Source: Apium graveolens (Eukaryota > Streptophyta > Magnoliopsida > Apiales > Apiaceae). Taken from it: DNA of 64,000 nucleotides. The translations under genes were made by a program, and so were the position numbers. Position 1 is the stretch's first letter. Each line of letters opens with the position of its first letter. Under the pieces are notes generated by a model. That model ran no database searches and was not told where the DNA came from. It was given only the letters and a program-made list of their open reading frames with translations. Of the stretch, positions 33,581 through 47,269 are shown piece after piece. The stretch is taken from positions 52,014,506 through 52,078,505 of the forward strand of contig NC_133647.1 of assembly GCF_009905375.1 (NCBI RefSeq). The letters run 5' to 3'.

Positions 33581-36500
33581 TGTAACACCCCCAAATCCGG
33601 GGTCGGGGATTCGGGTTCTCACGAGTTCCATTTCCCTTATCAATACTTAATCTTAACAGTCAACCAACTACTGCGTACTGTGACCCCACAATATACACAC
33701 ACGCCACAAGTTATAGTCTCAGAGATGAATACCAAAAATAACACAAGTCATTTTATTCCACAATTATAAGTCATTATACCTCAAAAGGGTTTCTGAATAA
33801 TTTACATATTCCTTGCCATTATTACAATTCATAATATACATAAGTCTGGTTCTTCAGTAGTTGAAAACCTAGCCTATTGGTAGTTCCTACCTCAGCTACG
33901 GCGGCATCAACGCCTACAGGAAACTGCGAAACGTTTCCTATCCACTCGTGAATTGGGAGGTTGATCCTGTTCATCTTGTCTAGCTGTTGTTGTGTGATGA
34001 AAGAAGAAAGCAAGGGTGAGCAACAAGCCCACCAAAATAATATGTATAATGATTAACAATATATGAGCATTCTCATAGCACTCATGAAAGTCTTGGTCAA
34101 GAAGAATTGAACCAAGTTTGACCTCTTAATGCGACCAAGTCGCATTAATATTTAGTATATATTTATATATACTTTTCAAAATCTTTGAAATCCTCGGCCA
34201 TGCATAATATACACAGAGTTCCAGTTTATAACTGTATAAAAAAATCGTTGCAAGGTGATCTCATATATCTAACCTTGTCTCAACGTTTTTCTCATATATA
34301 AGATAATCATTAACCAGATATAAGTTGAAAAGGTGAAGTTACGAGATACTCCAATATACTTATATCTTTTCCGAATACTACTTGAACTACCACCGTTCAA
34401 GGTATAATCCGTTTCAAAAGTTCATCACATAGATGAGACTACAAGATAAGATTTGAATAGATTCAATCCTTTAAATATCATTATAAATAATGAAGTTACG
34501 AGATACTTTATTAAGTCCCGATATATATATACACCTATATATATACATTTCATACACTCCTTGAAAACCTCTGTTATGAAAATTATAAACAGAGTTGTAA
34601 TATCCAATGAATTTGGAAAGGGGAAAACCTTGGCATAAACCTGATATCTTGCTGATCAGGCAAAGATACCAATAAGTAACCTTTTCTACTAGTAGATGGA
34701 CGAATTCCCCCTGGTCATCACCCTGGCCGCATTTGGACCTATGTTGGACTGCCACTCAGCCACTTACGCATTGATGGACTCCCACTGAGCCACTTACACT
34801 TTAATGGACGCCCACTGAGCCCATGTTGCTTATGCCGACTAAAATAGATGGACTTACTTCCCGAATGTTGGACAAGTAATCAAGATGTTTTGTCAAAACA
34901 TCAACCTCGTTGCGAATATAAAATACACCACAGAGCCGGATCCCTCAGGTTTTGAGCGAGTATTTAAATCCCCTTCGAAAGGTAGATCTTATATATAAAA
35001 ATGAGTTTTGGGATCCGCTCTAACTTTTAAAATCATTTTGAAGACTCGAAAACATTTTTAAGAATCTTTGGAGTAATGCTGATTTAATGAAATAAATCAG
35101 TCCCGATACATTAGAAAATATCTTAATATTATTATTTAAATAATATTCCCATAAGGATAATCCTTATAAAAATAATTGAAGTAGAAGTTTTAAAACTCAT
35201 ACTTGAAATGAAAAATAAATAACCAAAGATATACTTATACGAAAGTACGATCTTTATTTGAATGCTCGAAAATAAGTTTGAAATATCGAAACATTATTCT
35301 ATAATAAAATAAAGAATATTATTTAATAAAATAAGCGGAGTCATAAGTCCTCGAATGAATATTCAAAATATTATTTATTAAATAAAATAAGCGGATTCAT
35401 AAGTCCTCGAATGAATATTCAAAATAATATTCATTAATTAAAATAAGCGGAGTCATAAGTCCTCAAATGAATATTCAAAATAATATTCATTAAATAAAAT
35501 AAAGTTATCGGATAAACCTTATTCGATTATTAGTTTTGAAAACTATATCCATATATATATAAATAAATAAATATATATATATATATATATATTATACTCG
35601 GGAACATCGACTCCCGGTTTAGAAATATGTTCACCTTTAGGTCCCCTATACTAAGGGTATACGCAACTACTGCTTATCTCTAGCATAAGTATTATGCAAC
35701 TTATAAGAATTTGAATCAACAATTAGATATCAAGATTACGAAATAGACATGCATATATACCATATCACATGCTCCAATATATCGCAAGATTTGCTAATAA
35801 CAATCATGCACTTATCACAAGATAATGCATATACATATATTTACATCACAACAACAGTATAACGGGTAGAAAACTTGCCTGAGCGACTGGGGGTGGTAAA
35901 AGGCCTGGGATGAGTCTGGTAACCTATAAACAACATATAAGTTGGAATTAAACCAAAGTCGCTTAAGAATCTAGACTTTAACCAATTAGACCCTAACGTT
36001 CACTTTTGCGCTTAACGATTCACTTAAGTCGCTCGAATACCCTCGGTTCCACCATTTTTAATAAATTAACCATTAAGAATTTTAAGGCAATTCTTTCGCG
36101 AGTACTCTTCCAACTGCCTAACCCACTTTACATAATTGTTTCATACTCCAATTAGTCATTTAAGGGTCTTAACCAAGGTTTCAAAGTAAGGCGAGGGGTA
36201 ATGGTTCGTTCGCGAAACGCCGTTACTTAAAATGGTCGTTTCTCCTAAACCGTACATCGGATTCAAGCGAACCACATATCAAAACGAAGCTCGCAACATG
36301 AACTATCTAATCATGGCAATGGTCAAAACCTAACAGTGAGTTCACGGGTCCTGATGTTAAGAACAAAAACAGTCAAAGGTAAATCGGGCATTACGACATC
36401 TATGTTTACGCGATTACCAAATTTTAACTACTCCAATCAATCCACAAATCAACCCACAATCATCATTACAACCAAAATCCCTCCAAACCTCACTACATCA

Positions 36501-37660
36501 GTCCATTACTTCATGTTTTATCCAACTCATTCAATCACAACAAAAGCTACTAACCATACTAAGGTTCATTAACTAATAACCAAGATTCAACCATCAAAAT
36601 CTCTACAAACTCAACCAAACTTTAAACAGACAAGCATCATGCTTCTCATATACTATATCAATCATAAACATTCCTAAATACTCAAAACTAAAGCTAGGGT
36701 TTGGAGTTTATACCTTCTTGAAGCTTCTTAACACAACACAAGAGCTTTGAATGCCTAAAGGAACCTTGATCCTTGCTTGTATAACCTTAAACTTTCATAA
36801 AAATTCAAGAAAACTAAAGTTAATTTTTGAAAGTTACTATTCACCATCTTCTTCCTTGAATTATTGGAAGAGATTCATGAAGAATTGGAAGCTTAAAATC
36901 CTAGGATATGCTTATCTAATCATCAAGAAGCTAAGGAAATTACCTTGGATTTGTTTATGGAGTGAAGCTTGAATTTTGCAATTTTTCTTCTTTGAAAAAG
37001 GGAAAGGGCCGAGAGCTTCATGAAGAAAAAGAGAGAAAATGAATTGTTTGCTTTCTTGGTGTTTTTGTGTGGTGTTTAGCTTGGTTACATGGAATTTACC
37101 ATGGTAACTTTTACTTGGCCTAGAATCATCCAACAAAATACTTCTCCTTATCATGCTTATGTCACCATGCTTTTGTCATCCTATTGCCACATGTCTTCTC
37201 CTTGTAGTGTGATGATGTCACATTCCTTGACTTCTTGCTCAAGCTTGTCTCTTGGTCGCTTATTTTTTTTACGGTTCGCATAACTTTCGTTCTCGTTTAT
37301 CGTTTGAGGGATCATATCCGGGATCTTATTACTTGGGTTCCCCTAACCTTTCTCAATATTTTATATTCCTTTTATGATCCTCTATTATAATCCTTGAATT
37401 TAAATCCTTTTTATCATGTTACCTTATACTCAATTCTTTCAGTATTTGGTGGATTTTTCAGAAAAAATCAAAGTGTTTGAATTTGGATTTTGACGATCTT
37501 TACATACACTTATTTACTTTATGGAATACTAATACGATCTTAGAATTTCCATAACAGTACTCCTATATAGTGGGGTCTGATAATTTTCCTTAATCAGCAT
37601 CATCAGCAAAAGTTACTATTCATCAGGGTTTCAAAAATTCCAAAAATTGGGGTTATTACA
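33581..37660 (-). repeat. 3' LTR of gypsy-C (4080 bp)
   Basis: Ends TGTAACACCC and GTTATTACA; PPT at its inner side. It holds a ~60-bp tandem repeat (35330-35510; core AAGCGGAGTCATAAGTCCTC, four degenerate units) and three ~40-bp units containing GGACTGCCACTCAGCC (34743-34830). Small open frames (33822-34013, 36336-36572, 36751-36972) are shared with the other LTR simply because the LTRs are copies. No gene is called. Confidence 0.92.
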
Positions 37661-37672
37661 GTCTCCCCTCCT
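37661..37672 (-). other. Polypurine tract of gypsy-C
   Basis: The minus strand reads AAGGAGGGGAGAC immediately before the LTR start TGTAATAACC, as expected for the plus-strand primer. Confidence 0.82.
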
Positions 37673-38060
37673 TAAAAGGATTCCGTCCCGGAATCAGATA
37701 GAAAATGAATAGGGATACTCTCTTAGCATTGCACTTTCTAACTCTCAAGTAAATTTTCCCACGCTGTGGTTCTACCATCAAACTCTGACTAGTTTGATAA
37801 CCCTTCTCCTAAGCACTTGTTTCTTTTCAATCTATAACCCTTCCTGGTTGCTCCATATAGGTTACGTCCGGTTGCATGTCTATGCGCTCATATGTCCCTA
37901 TTTGTCTGGCATCCGAATTACACTTCCTTAACATTGATACGTGGAACACGTTATGAACTTGCTACATGTTCGGGGGTAGGGCTAGCTCATGTGCTAACTT
38001 CCCAATACGTCTTAATATATCCAAGGGTCCAACAATTCGTGGGCTTAGCTTTCCTTTCTT
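37673..38060 (-). pseudogene. pol: Integrase C-terminus and chromodomain-like tail of gypsy-C
   Basis: The minus-strand translation from about 38032 gives VGPLDILRRIGKLAHELALP, PNM, a stop, QVHNVFHVSMLRKCNSDARQ and YERIDMQPDVTYMEQPGRVI, then decays toward the PPT. The VHNVFHVSML motif is the conserved end of plant Ty3/gypsy chromovirus integrases, and the stretch after it is where the chromodomain lies. Several stops are present. Confidence 0.8.
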
Positions 38061-38264
38061 TCCAAACCTCATCCATCCTTTCTAAGGGAATACCTATAAC
38101 ATCACTAGGTCCCCTACTTCCTATTCTTTGTTCTTTCATTTCAAATCAACATACTTCTTATGTCCATCTTGGGCTACTACCAGCCGTCCTCTGATTAGAT
38201 CTATTATATCCTTGGTCCTTTGGACTACTGTGGGTCCGAGCATCTTGTGCTCTACAACTTCATC

Positions 38265-38447
38265 CTAATATAAGGGAGATCGACATTGTCTTCCCCCAAG
38301 GATCTCATAAGGCGATATCTCGATACTGACATATGATCTATTATCATAAGAAAACTCAATCCGCATTAAGTGATCATTCCAAATTCTTTCAAGTCTATTG
38401 CACAGACTATCATCATAGCTTCTAGCATTATAGCTTTTGCTTCTCAA
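38265..38447 (-). pseudogene. pol: Integrase core fragment of gypsy-C
   Basis: LERIWNDHLMRIEFSYDNRS then SPYEILGGRQCRSPLY matches the gypsy integrase region that follows the catalytic Glu (canonical FAYNNS...PYE.LYGR.CRSP). Sixty codons are open; flanking parts are in other frames. Confidence 0.82.
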
Positions 38448-41400
38448 TACCCATTCTTTTCCAGTGCGTAATCGGTACTATCTTCCGTACTGAATACTAT
38501 TCTAGATATACCATTACTCGCTAGAGTTTTATAACCTTTTAATAATCGCGTCAACCTTAGTATCACGAACGCGTTAGAATTGGAATACCACCGTACTTGG
38601 TACCACTTCATCTCTAGCTGCCTCCATCTTCGAAAGATTGGTCCTTCGTATAGAAGTAAAAGAATTTATAGAGAGATCACTATGATCATGAACACTTGTT
38701 CTATTGCATAGTTAGTACAGAAGGTGGCCAGCCTTTAGTACTTGACAAGCAATTAAACAACATGTGGTATCCTACTAGGCTTCTATCACACAGATAGATA
38801 GTCATTCGGCAATACCTCCCCTTCTGGAAGGGTTGTTCTTCTCAGCTTATACAAAATGAAAAGGAGAGAAAAGAACGAATTGAAGAGAATTGTATATGAA
38901 AAGAATACTGCCACAAAATATCTGGCTTGGAATCTACCCCTGAACTATAGAGGTTTGTCATAGGAGAACAAAACATATACGTATATATATCAACATCAAG
39001 TATTATAACATCATATTTTACATGCCTAAATATTTTTTCTATTCTGTCCATCATTCTATGGACCCATGCTCTTGCTCGAGCTTATACACAATCACCTTTG
39101 AAACTCCCTCGTCATCGAAAATCGAATCTGGGATCTCGTTCTAGATATCATCGTTACTAGAATTCTATGCTTGCACAACAACCTTCCTCGTATAGTAATA
39201 CAACTCTGTATTGATAAGAAGGAATAAGTATTCAATAGGTAAATAATCGACCTCGTTTTTCTATCAAAGATAACTTATACGTCAACACGACCCAATTAGT
39301 GGTACTCAATCTCAACATCCATTCCAATACAACTCTCACGGTTGTAGTCGGCTCATTACTCGCAGAATCATTGTTGCATTACTATGGTCCACCACTGACC
39401 TACTGTCGTCATTCACTTTCCATGAAATCTTAATATCTAACCATACGGAGTCCATACATGTCGTATAGAATTCTTCTAAGGAGGTAACATAATCACCATT
39501 CATGATTCATGAAGAACACTCCTGATCCTGACGTACATTCATGACAAGAAGCAGATAAAATTGCAGAAGAGTTTCAATCAAAGCAACGATAGCAGGTTAA
39601 TACCATTATTAGCCATATGTCTTTATTAGGAGACATAAAGCTCAAAGGTTCGTTTAGACCTTTCGTAACATGGTCCCGGCTTATCTCAAGATATGACCTT
39701 ATAAGTTAGATAGCCCACTCACGACAATTACATAAATTAAATCTTTACCAAACTACTATCACGGTTGAGTATCGCACAATCATCAGAAGGAATGTCAATC
39801 TTTCAAACCATAATACAATCTTCACGGCTTTAACCATCATCACTGTATTCCTCTGGCACGAGCGCCTATAATTGTCCTCTTACACTTAAAGTGTCGGCCA
39901 CCTCTTTGGCCTTTCCTGATAATAAAATTTCCTTATAATCAATGTCATTTTAACCACCTCCAACTTAATTTTCTACCTCATTTCAAATCACTGCTTATGT
40001 GAAAATGCTTTTCTTAAGTCCTTGTGATAAAATAATAAAAAAAAATCTCCATTTTTTTCCATAAGTCACTGCCTTAGTCTTTAAATGTAATAATTATCAT
40101 GGCTGACTCTCGATCATACCTAGGACGTCTTTTATCTTGGGCCCTTCTTGCTTTAACAATTCTGACCTTCATTGGTTCAATCTATACTTCTTATGGTTTA
40201 ACACGTGCCCACCTGGCATTATTATATTTACGCCATATTTGCTTCATCAAAATTTCTATTCTTGAGAACTTTGAATATTACCTTTCTCCTTGTAAAACCT
40301 CTAAGGTTATCCTTAAATCCTTTATCAGGTACACCCTAGGCACATGGCATATCAAGATACCATTTACTAATACTAGAACCATTATTTATACACTTCTGAA
40401 CAATTTCTCCACTAATCCTTAAAGGTTGTTGTTACCTTAATCCTTTCCAATTCATACTGTCAAAACTCATACTATCCCTATTAAGGGTTTCCCCTAGGAT
40501 TCATTTTAAGTTACAGATGTTCTAACCTTAATTCCACCTTTAAAAAGGTACATGCATCCTTCCATGGATAAATCAAGTCATATATCCCTAATAAGGGTGT
40601 CTTATTCAATCATTCCCACCTCGATAGTATATGCCTAATTTCATAATAACATCTGTATTCAAAATGAGGTCAATCAATATGGCCTTCAAAAGATAACAAC
40701 GGTTATCCGCTTTTCTTGCCTAATTTGGTAACGATAACAAGGATGTTCTGGAAGATATTGGTCATGTTCAACGTGAACTTCTTCTTAATAATTCCTTATT
40801 TACTTTTGTTGTTCATCTCAACAGTCATCTCAATGTTGGGATATCTTTCATACCGCATCTCCCTTTCTGGGTATCATGCCACCGGTCTTACCCTTCACAT
40901 TCTTGAAGGTCACTTCCTTCATCCAATTTTCCTAATTTCTTACCTTCTTGTCTCCTCAGTCTATCCGCGTCTCATTATTTATCCTTCGAACTATCTCAAG
41001 GTTTCCTCGAATCCTCCCAACTTACAGGGGATAAAATATATGTATCTCTTATGCCTTCGACCATCAACTTTAACTCATAGTGAATCACCCTCATCCTAAC
41101 GATTACATACTTTTCTATTTCTATTGCTACGAGTCTTTAGGGTTTCCTCATACCCAACTCCCTTATCATTCCTCAAACTGTATTGCCTTTTTATTTCTTC
41201 CCACTTCAGCTTCTCTTTATTTTCCTTTTTCTTACAATCATTTTATGAACCCACTAATCATTGACTTCAAACATCACGTCGTTCCGGGATTCTTGTCCTC
41301 AGAACGAATCCTTAAAACTTTTAAAACTTAGCTTCATAATTCATCATACTCGTCCGCCTTTGTTCTGGCTCTAAAGCTTTTACACTATCTCCAAAACCTT

Positions 41401-42127
41401 GGGAATTACTTTCCCGAAAATAATTGACTGAACTTTAATCAGTTTATTCTAACCTCTGGCTCTGTGCCTTTCTTGGTCTTTCACCAACGGATGGCCTCTC
41501 TCTTAGGAGGGTAAGTGACAAAACCAGTCTTTTGTGATTCGTCCATCATTTAGAATCTCAAATGATTCCTATATTTCCTTTAGCTAGGATCTCGCCTCTA
41601 CTGGGTTCGCTTGTTCCTTGGAACTCTGAGAGCTTAGCAACTTAAAGGTCCTGAAAGAATTTCCCAATGCACTGTCTCCTCAGGGTGGTGGTTGGGGATA
41701 ATAGTCTAAGTTATTTTTAGACAGGTCCATGAATTGCCGTATAGGAGTACCGTCTCGGGTCTCCTTTCCTTACTCGACTTTCTGTTTCCTTAGTATGAAA
41801 TGTTTCATCCTTCTCCCATACCTGGGGTTATCTTATACGTTAAAATTCTTGTTTTCCACTTTATTATGTTATGGGCTCCTTCTTTCTTAATGGCAACCTC
41901 CCTGACTATCACATTCGGGGTTTGCCCTAAGTATTATTCCTCGAGCTATGGATTTCATCTAAGATCCAGTCCTTCAGCTCTTAAACATTTGGAACCCAAA
42001 TTCTGTAGGAATACCTCGTTATTCCCTTATCATCTTTCTTGGTATTAATCTCTTCTCCAGTCATTGACTCTCTGCCTTCATTCATCACTTTTTCTTGGCA
42101 CAATTTGATCTTTTTCGATAATTCGGG
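38448..42127 (-). pseudogene. Heavily decayed integrase/inter-domain region of gypsy-C
   Basis: By position this holds the rest of integrase on the minus strand, but I see no open frame longer than about 70 codons on that strand and only weak traces. The longer plus-strand frames (40099-40422, 40716-41099, 41080-41331, 41800-42048) have no motif and are antisense shadows of AT-rich decayed sequence. At 3.7 kb it is longer than integrase needs, so unrelated sequence may be included. Confidence 0.5.
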
Positions 42128-42790
42128 CTATATTGCAATCTCAAACAATGTTTCGGTACCGGCTCCGGTTAACTTCACTTCTATTTCCATTTTCTCAAAA
42201 TCTCTTATCAACTCTCCCAAAGACATTTTCATCTTGAGTCTCTCCTTTATACTAAGGGCATTAGCCACCATTTTGGCTTTCCCTGGATGATAAAGAATCT
42301 CATTATCATAATCCTTGATTAGCTCTAACCACCTCCTCTGGCGCATGTTGAGCTCTTTCTACGTGAAAATGCACTAGAGCACTTATGGCTTGTGTCAATC
42401 TCGCACTTCTCTCCATACGAGTAGTGCCTCCAATCTTTAGGGCAAAACTATTGCCACGAGCCTAAGCTCATGGGTGGGGATATCGAATTTTATATTCCCT
42501 TAATTGTCTTGACGCGTACGCGATTACCTTGTGCTGTATAAGAGCACCCTAATTCCTTATGCGAAGCGTCAATACAAATCACAAAATCTCCTTTTTCCAT
42601 CCGGCAACGCCAACATAGGAGCCGTCACCAACCTTTGCTTCAGTTTTTGAAAGCTGTTCTCGAATTTCTTTGTCCATTCGAACTTCTCAGTCTTATGAGT
42701 AAGCCGCGTTAAAGGGGCTACCATCTTTACGAACTTGAACGAACCTCCGGTAGTGACCGACCAATCCTACCTCTGTAGTTTCCCTAACCA
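42128..42790 (-). pseudogene. pol: RNase H and last part of RT of gypsy-C
   Basis: The minus strand encodes, across frames, VGHYRR near 42755, TEKFEW/TKKFE near 42675, the RNase H start GDFVICIDASHKELGCSYTA near 42560, and the open frame MRQRRWLELIKDYDNEILYH followed by PGKAKMVANALS (42346 downward). These are the standard gypsy RT thumb and RNase H blocks. Sequence homologous to RT stops abruptly near 42790; the YxDD centre, protease and gag are missing. Confidence 0.88.
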
Positions 42791-43209
42791 TGGTTATCAA
42801 TTCCTCGGTGGTCCTTTATTCATTCTTGTCAGGATCCCACACGGGATCCTCCTCAACAACAATCCCTTCTAGGACAACATCCTCAACCGCTACATCCTCA
42901 ATATGAACATCATCCGGTCCCTCGTTAGGATGCTCTATTGGATCCACAATCTGATCCCCAATATGTAGTAAAACATCATCATATTATTGCTCTTTAACTT
43001 CAGGGTTCGGAGTCCCGCTACCATATACGATAACGAATTACGCTTCTATCACGATATTTATAAGGGTTCCCATTAGGGTTTTAACTGTCAGTACTACGTT
43101 AGGTAGCCCGACTATGAACTTGGCAAGAGTTCTTATTATCTTAGTGAACTTATTATCTTAACGCCACATCATCTCTGAGGTTTATAACGCTTAGCTCTGA
43201 TACCATTTC
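42791..43209 (-). other. gypsy-C leader with PBS
   Basis: From the PBS (43194-43205; minus strand TGGTATCAGAGC) to the RT deletion point there are only about 400 bases. No gag-like frame is seen. An internal deletion therefore joins the leader to the end of RT. The PBS starts four bases after the LTR. Confidence 0.75.
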
Positions 43210-46200
43210 TGCAACACCCCCAAATCCGGGGTTGGGGATTCAGGTTGTCACGAGTTCCATTTCCCTTATCAATACTTAATCTTAACAGTCAACCAACTAC
43301 TGCGTACTGTGACCCCATAATATACACACACGCCACAAGTTATAGTCTCAGAGATGAATACCAAAAATAACACAAGTCATTTTATTCCACAATTATAAGT
43401 CATTACACCTCAAAAGGGTTTCTGAATAATTTACATATTCCTTGCCATTATTACAATTCATAATATACATAAGTCTGGTTCTTCAGTAGTTGAAAACCTA
43501 GCCTATTGGTAGTTCCTACCTCAGCTACGGCGGCATCAACGCCTACAGGAAACTGCGAAACGTTTCCTATCCACTCGCGAATTAGGAGGTTGATCCTGTT
43601 CATCTTGTCTAGCTGTTGTTGTGTGATGAAAGAAGAAAGCAAGGGTGAGCAACAAGCCCACCAAAATAATATGTATAATGATTAACAATATATGAGCATT
43701 CTCATAGCACTCATGAAAGTCTTGGTCAAGAAGAATTGAACCAAGTTTGACCTCTTAATGCGACCAAGTCGCATTAATATTTAGTATATATTTATATATA
43801 CTTTTCAAAATCTTTGAAATCCTCGGCCATGCATAATATACACAGAGTTCCAGTTTATAACTGTATAAAAATATCGTTGCAAGGTGATCTCATATATCTA
43901 ACCTTGTCTCAATGTTTTTCTCATATATAAGATAATCATTAACCAGATATAAGTTGAAAAGGTGAAGTTACGAGATACTCCAATATACTTATATCTTTTC
44001 CGAATACTACTTGAACTACCACCGTTCAAGGTATAATCCGTTTCAAAAGTTCATCACATAGATGAGACTACAAGATAAGATTTGAATAGATTCAATCCTT
44101 TAAATATCATTATAAATAATGAAGTTACGAGATACTTTATTAAGTCCCGATATATATATACACCTATATATATATACATTTCATACACTCCTTAAAAACC
44201 TCTGTTATGAAAATTATAAACAGAGTTGTAATATCCAATGAATTTGGAAAGGAGAAAACCTTGGCATAAACCTGATATCTTGCTGATCAGGCAAAGATAC
44301 CAATAAGTAACCTTTTCTACTAGTAGATGGACGAATTCCCCCCTGGTCATCACCCTGGCCGCATTTGGACCTATGCTGGACTGCCACTCAGCCACTTACG
44401 CATTGATGGACTCCCACTGAGCCACTTACACTTTCATGGACGCCCACTGAGCCCATGTTGCTTATGCGGACTCAAATAGATGGACTTACTTCCCGAATGT
44501 TGGGCAAGTAATCAAGATGTTTTCTCAAAACATCAACCTCGTTGCGAATATAAAATACACCACAGAGCCGGATCCCTCAGGTTTTGAGCGAGTATTTAAA
44601 TCCCCTTCGAAAGGAAGATCTTAAATATAAAAATGAGTTTTGGGATCCGCTCTAACTTTTAAAATCATTTTGAAGACTCGAAAACATTTTTAAGAATGTT
44701 TGGAGTAATGTTGATTTAATGAAATAAATCAGTCCCGATACATTAGAAAATATCTTAATATTATTATTTAAATAATATTCCCATAAGGATAATCCTTATA
44801 AAAATAATTGAATTAGAAGTTTTAAAACTCATACTTGAAATGAAAAATAAATAACCAAAGATATACTTATACGAAAGTACGATCTTTATTTGAATGCTCG
44901 AAAATAAGTTTGAAATATCGAAACATTATTCTATAATAAAATAAAGAATATTATTTAATAAAATAAGCGGAGTCATAAGTCCTCGAATGAATATTCAAAA
45001 TATTATTTATTAAATAAAATAAGCGGATTCATAAGTCCTCGAATGAATATTCAAAATAATATTCATTAATTAAAATAAGCGGAGTCATAAGTCCTCAAAT
45101 GAATATTCAAAATAATATTCATTAAATAAAATAAAGTTATCGAATAAACCTTATTCAATTATTAGTTTTGAAAACTATATCCATATATATATATATATAT
45201 ATTATACTCGGGAACATCGACTCCCGGTTTAGAAATATGTTCACCTTTAGGTCCCCTATACTAAGGTTATACGCAACTACTGCTTATCTCTAGAATAAGT
45301 ATTATGCAACTTATAAGCATTTGAATCAACAATTAGATATCAAGATTACGAAATAGACATGCATATATACCATATCACATGCTCCAATATATCGCAAGAT
45401 TTGCTAATAACAATCATGCACTTATCACAAGATAATGCATATACATATATTTACATCACAACAACAGTATAACGGGTAGAAAACTTGCCTGAGCGACTGG
45501 GTGTGGTAAAAGCCTGGGATGAGTCTGGTAACCTATAAACAACATATAAGTTGGAATTAAACCAAAGTCGCTTAAGAATCTAGACTTTAACCAATTAGAC
45601 CCTAACGTTCACTTTTGCGCTTAACGATTCACTTAAGTCGCTCGAATACCCTCGGCTCCACCATTTTTAATAAATTAACCATTAAGAATTTTAAGGCAAT
45701 TCTTTCGCGAGTACTCTTCCAACTGCCTAACCCACTTTACATAATTGTTTCATACTCCAATTAGTCATTTAAGGGTCTTAACCAAGGTTTCAAAGTAAGG
45801 CGAGGGGTAATGGTTCGTTCGCGAAATGCCGTTACTTAAAATGGTCGTTTCTCCTAAACCGTACATCGGATTCAAGCGAACCACATATCAAAACGAAGCT
45901 CGCAACATGAACTATCTAATCATGGCAATGGTCAAAACCTAATAGTGAGTTCACGGGTCCTGATGTTAAGAACAAAAACAGTCAAAGGTAAATCGGGCAT
46001 TACGACGGCTATGTTTACGCGATTACCAAATTTTAACTACTCCAATCAATCCAAAAATCAACCCACAATCATCATTACAACCAAAATCCCTCCAAACCTC
46101 ACTAAATCAGTCCATTACTTCATGTTTTATCCAACTCATTCAATCACAACAAAAGCTACTAACCATATTAAGGTTCATTAACTAATAACCAAGATTCAAC

Positions 46201-47269
46201 CATCAAAATCTCTACAAACTCAACCAAACTTTAAACAGACAAGCATCATGCTTCTCATATACTATATCAATCATAACCATTCCTAAATACTCAAAACTAA
46301 AGCTAGGGTTTGGAGTTTATACCTTCTTGAAGCTTCTTAACACAACACAAGAGCTTTGAATGCCTAAAGGAACCTTGATCCTTGCTTGTATAACCTTAAA
46401 CTTTCATAAAAATTCAAGAAAACTAAAGTTAATTTTTGAAAGTTACTATTCACCATCTTCTTCCTTGAATTATTGGAAGAGATTCATGAAGAATTGGAAG
46501 CTTAAAATCCTAGGATATGCTTATCTAATCATCAAGAAGCTAAGGAAATTACCTTGGATTTGTTTATGGAGTGAAGCTTGAATTTTGCAATTTTTCTTCT
46601 TTGAAAAAGGGAAAGGGCCGAGAGCTTCATGAAGAAAAAGAGAGAAAATGAATTGTTTGCTTGCTTGGTGTTTTTGTGTGGTGTTTAGCTTGGTTACATG
46701 GAATTTACCATGGTAACTTTTACTTGGCCTAGAATCATCCAACAAAACACTTCTCCTTGTCATGCTTATGTCACCATGCTTTTGTCTTCCTATTGCCACA
46801 TGTCTTCTCCTTGTAGTGTGATGATGTCACAATCCTTGTCTTCTTGTTCAAGCTTGTCTCTTGGTCGCTTATTTTTTTTACGGTTCGCATAACTTTCGTT
46901 CTCGTTTATCGTTTGAGGGATCATATCCGGGATCTTATTACTTGGGTTCCCCTAACCTTTCTCAATATTTTATATTCCTTTTATGATCCTCTCTTATAAT
47001 CCTTGAATTTAAATCCTTTTTATCATGTTACCTTATACTCAATTCTTTCAGTATCTGGTGGATTTTTCGGAAAAAATCAAAGTGTTTGAATTTGGATTTT
47101 GACGATCTTTACATACACTTATTTACTTTATGGAATACTAATACGATCTTAGAATTTCCATAACAGTACTCTTATATAGTGGGGTCTGATAATTTTCCTT
47201 AATCAGCATCATCAGCAAAAGTTACTATTCATCAGGGTTTCAAAAATTCCAAAAATTGGGGTTATTACA
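43210..47269 (-). repeat. 5' LTR of gypsy-C (4060 bp)
   Basis: Ends TGCAACACCC (one substitution from TGTAAC) and GTTATTACA, beside the PBS. It is highly similar to the 33581-37660 copy, including the ~60-bp tandem repeats (44960-45140) and the CCACTGAGCC repeats (44375-44460). TAGTG follows at 47270. Confidence 0.92.

Larger units (their letters stand above)
33581..47269 (-). mobile_element. gypsy-C: Ty3/gypsy chromovirus-like element with 4-kb LTRs, deleted interior
   Basis: 13,689 bases flanked by TAGTG (33576-33580 and 47270-47274). The minus-strand order is LTR (47269-43210), PBS, end of RT, RNase H, integrase, C-terminal tail, PPT and LTR (37660-33581). RNase H before integrase is the gypsy order. 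Gag, protease and most of RT are absent and the rest is riddled with stops, although the two LTRs are about 98% alike in the first 400 bases by eye. The tail motif and long LTRs suggest the Tekay/Del group; that is inference. Confidence 0.92.

Noticed and set aside
33822..34013. 60-codon frame on the minus strand found in three gypsy-C LTRs (also 28177-28362, 43451-43642)
   Set aside because: The LTRs are copies of one another, so shared openness is expected; the solo-LTR version is substantially changed and no motif is visible.
36336..36972. Plus-strand frames repeated at 45945-46581
   Set aside because: Identical LTR sequence explains the repetition; AT-rich, no domain, antisense to the element.
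40099..41331. Run of plus-strand frames with hydrophobic content inside gypsy-C
   Set aside because: They oppose decayed minus-strand pol sequence; hydrophobicity comes from TTT/CTT-rich antisense of A/G-rich coding DNA.
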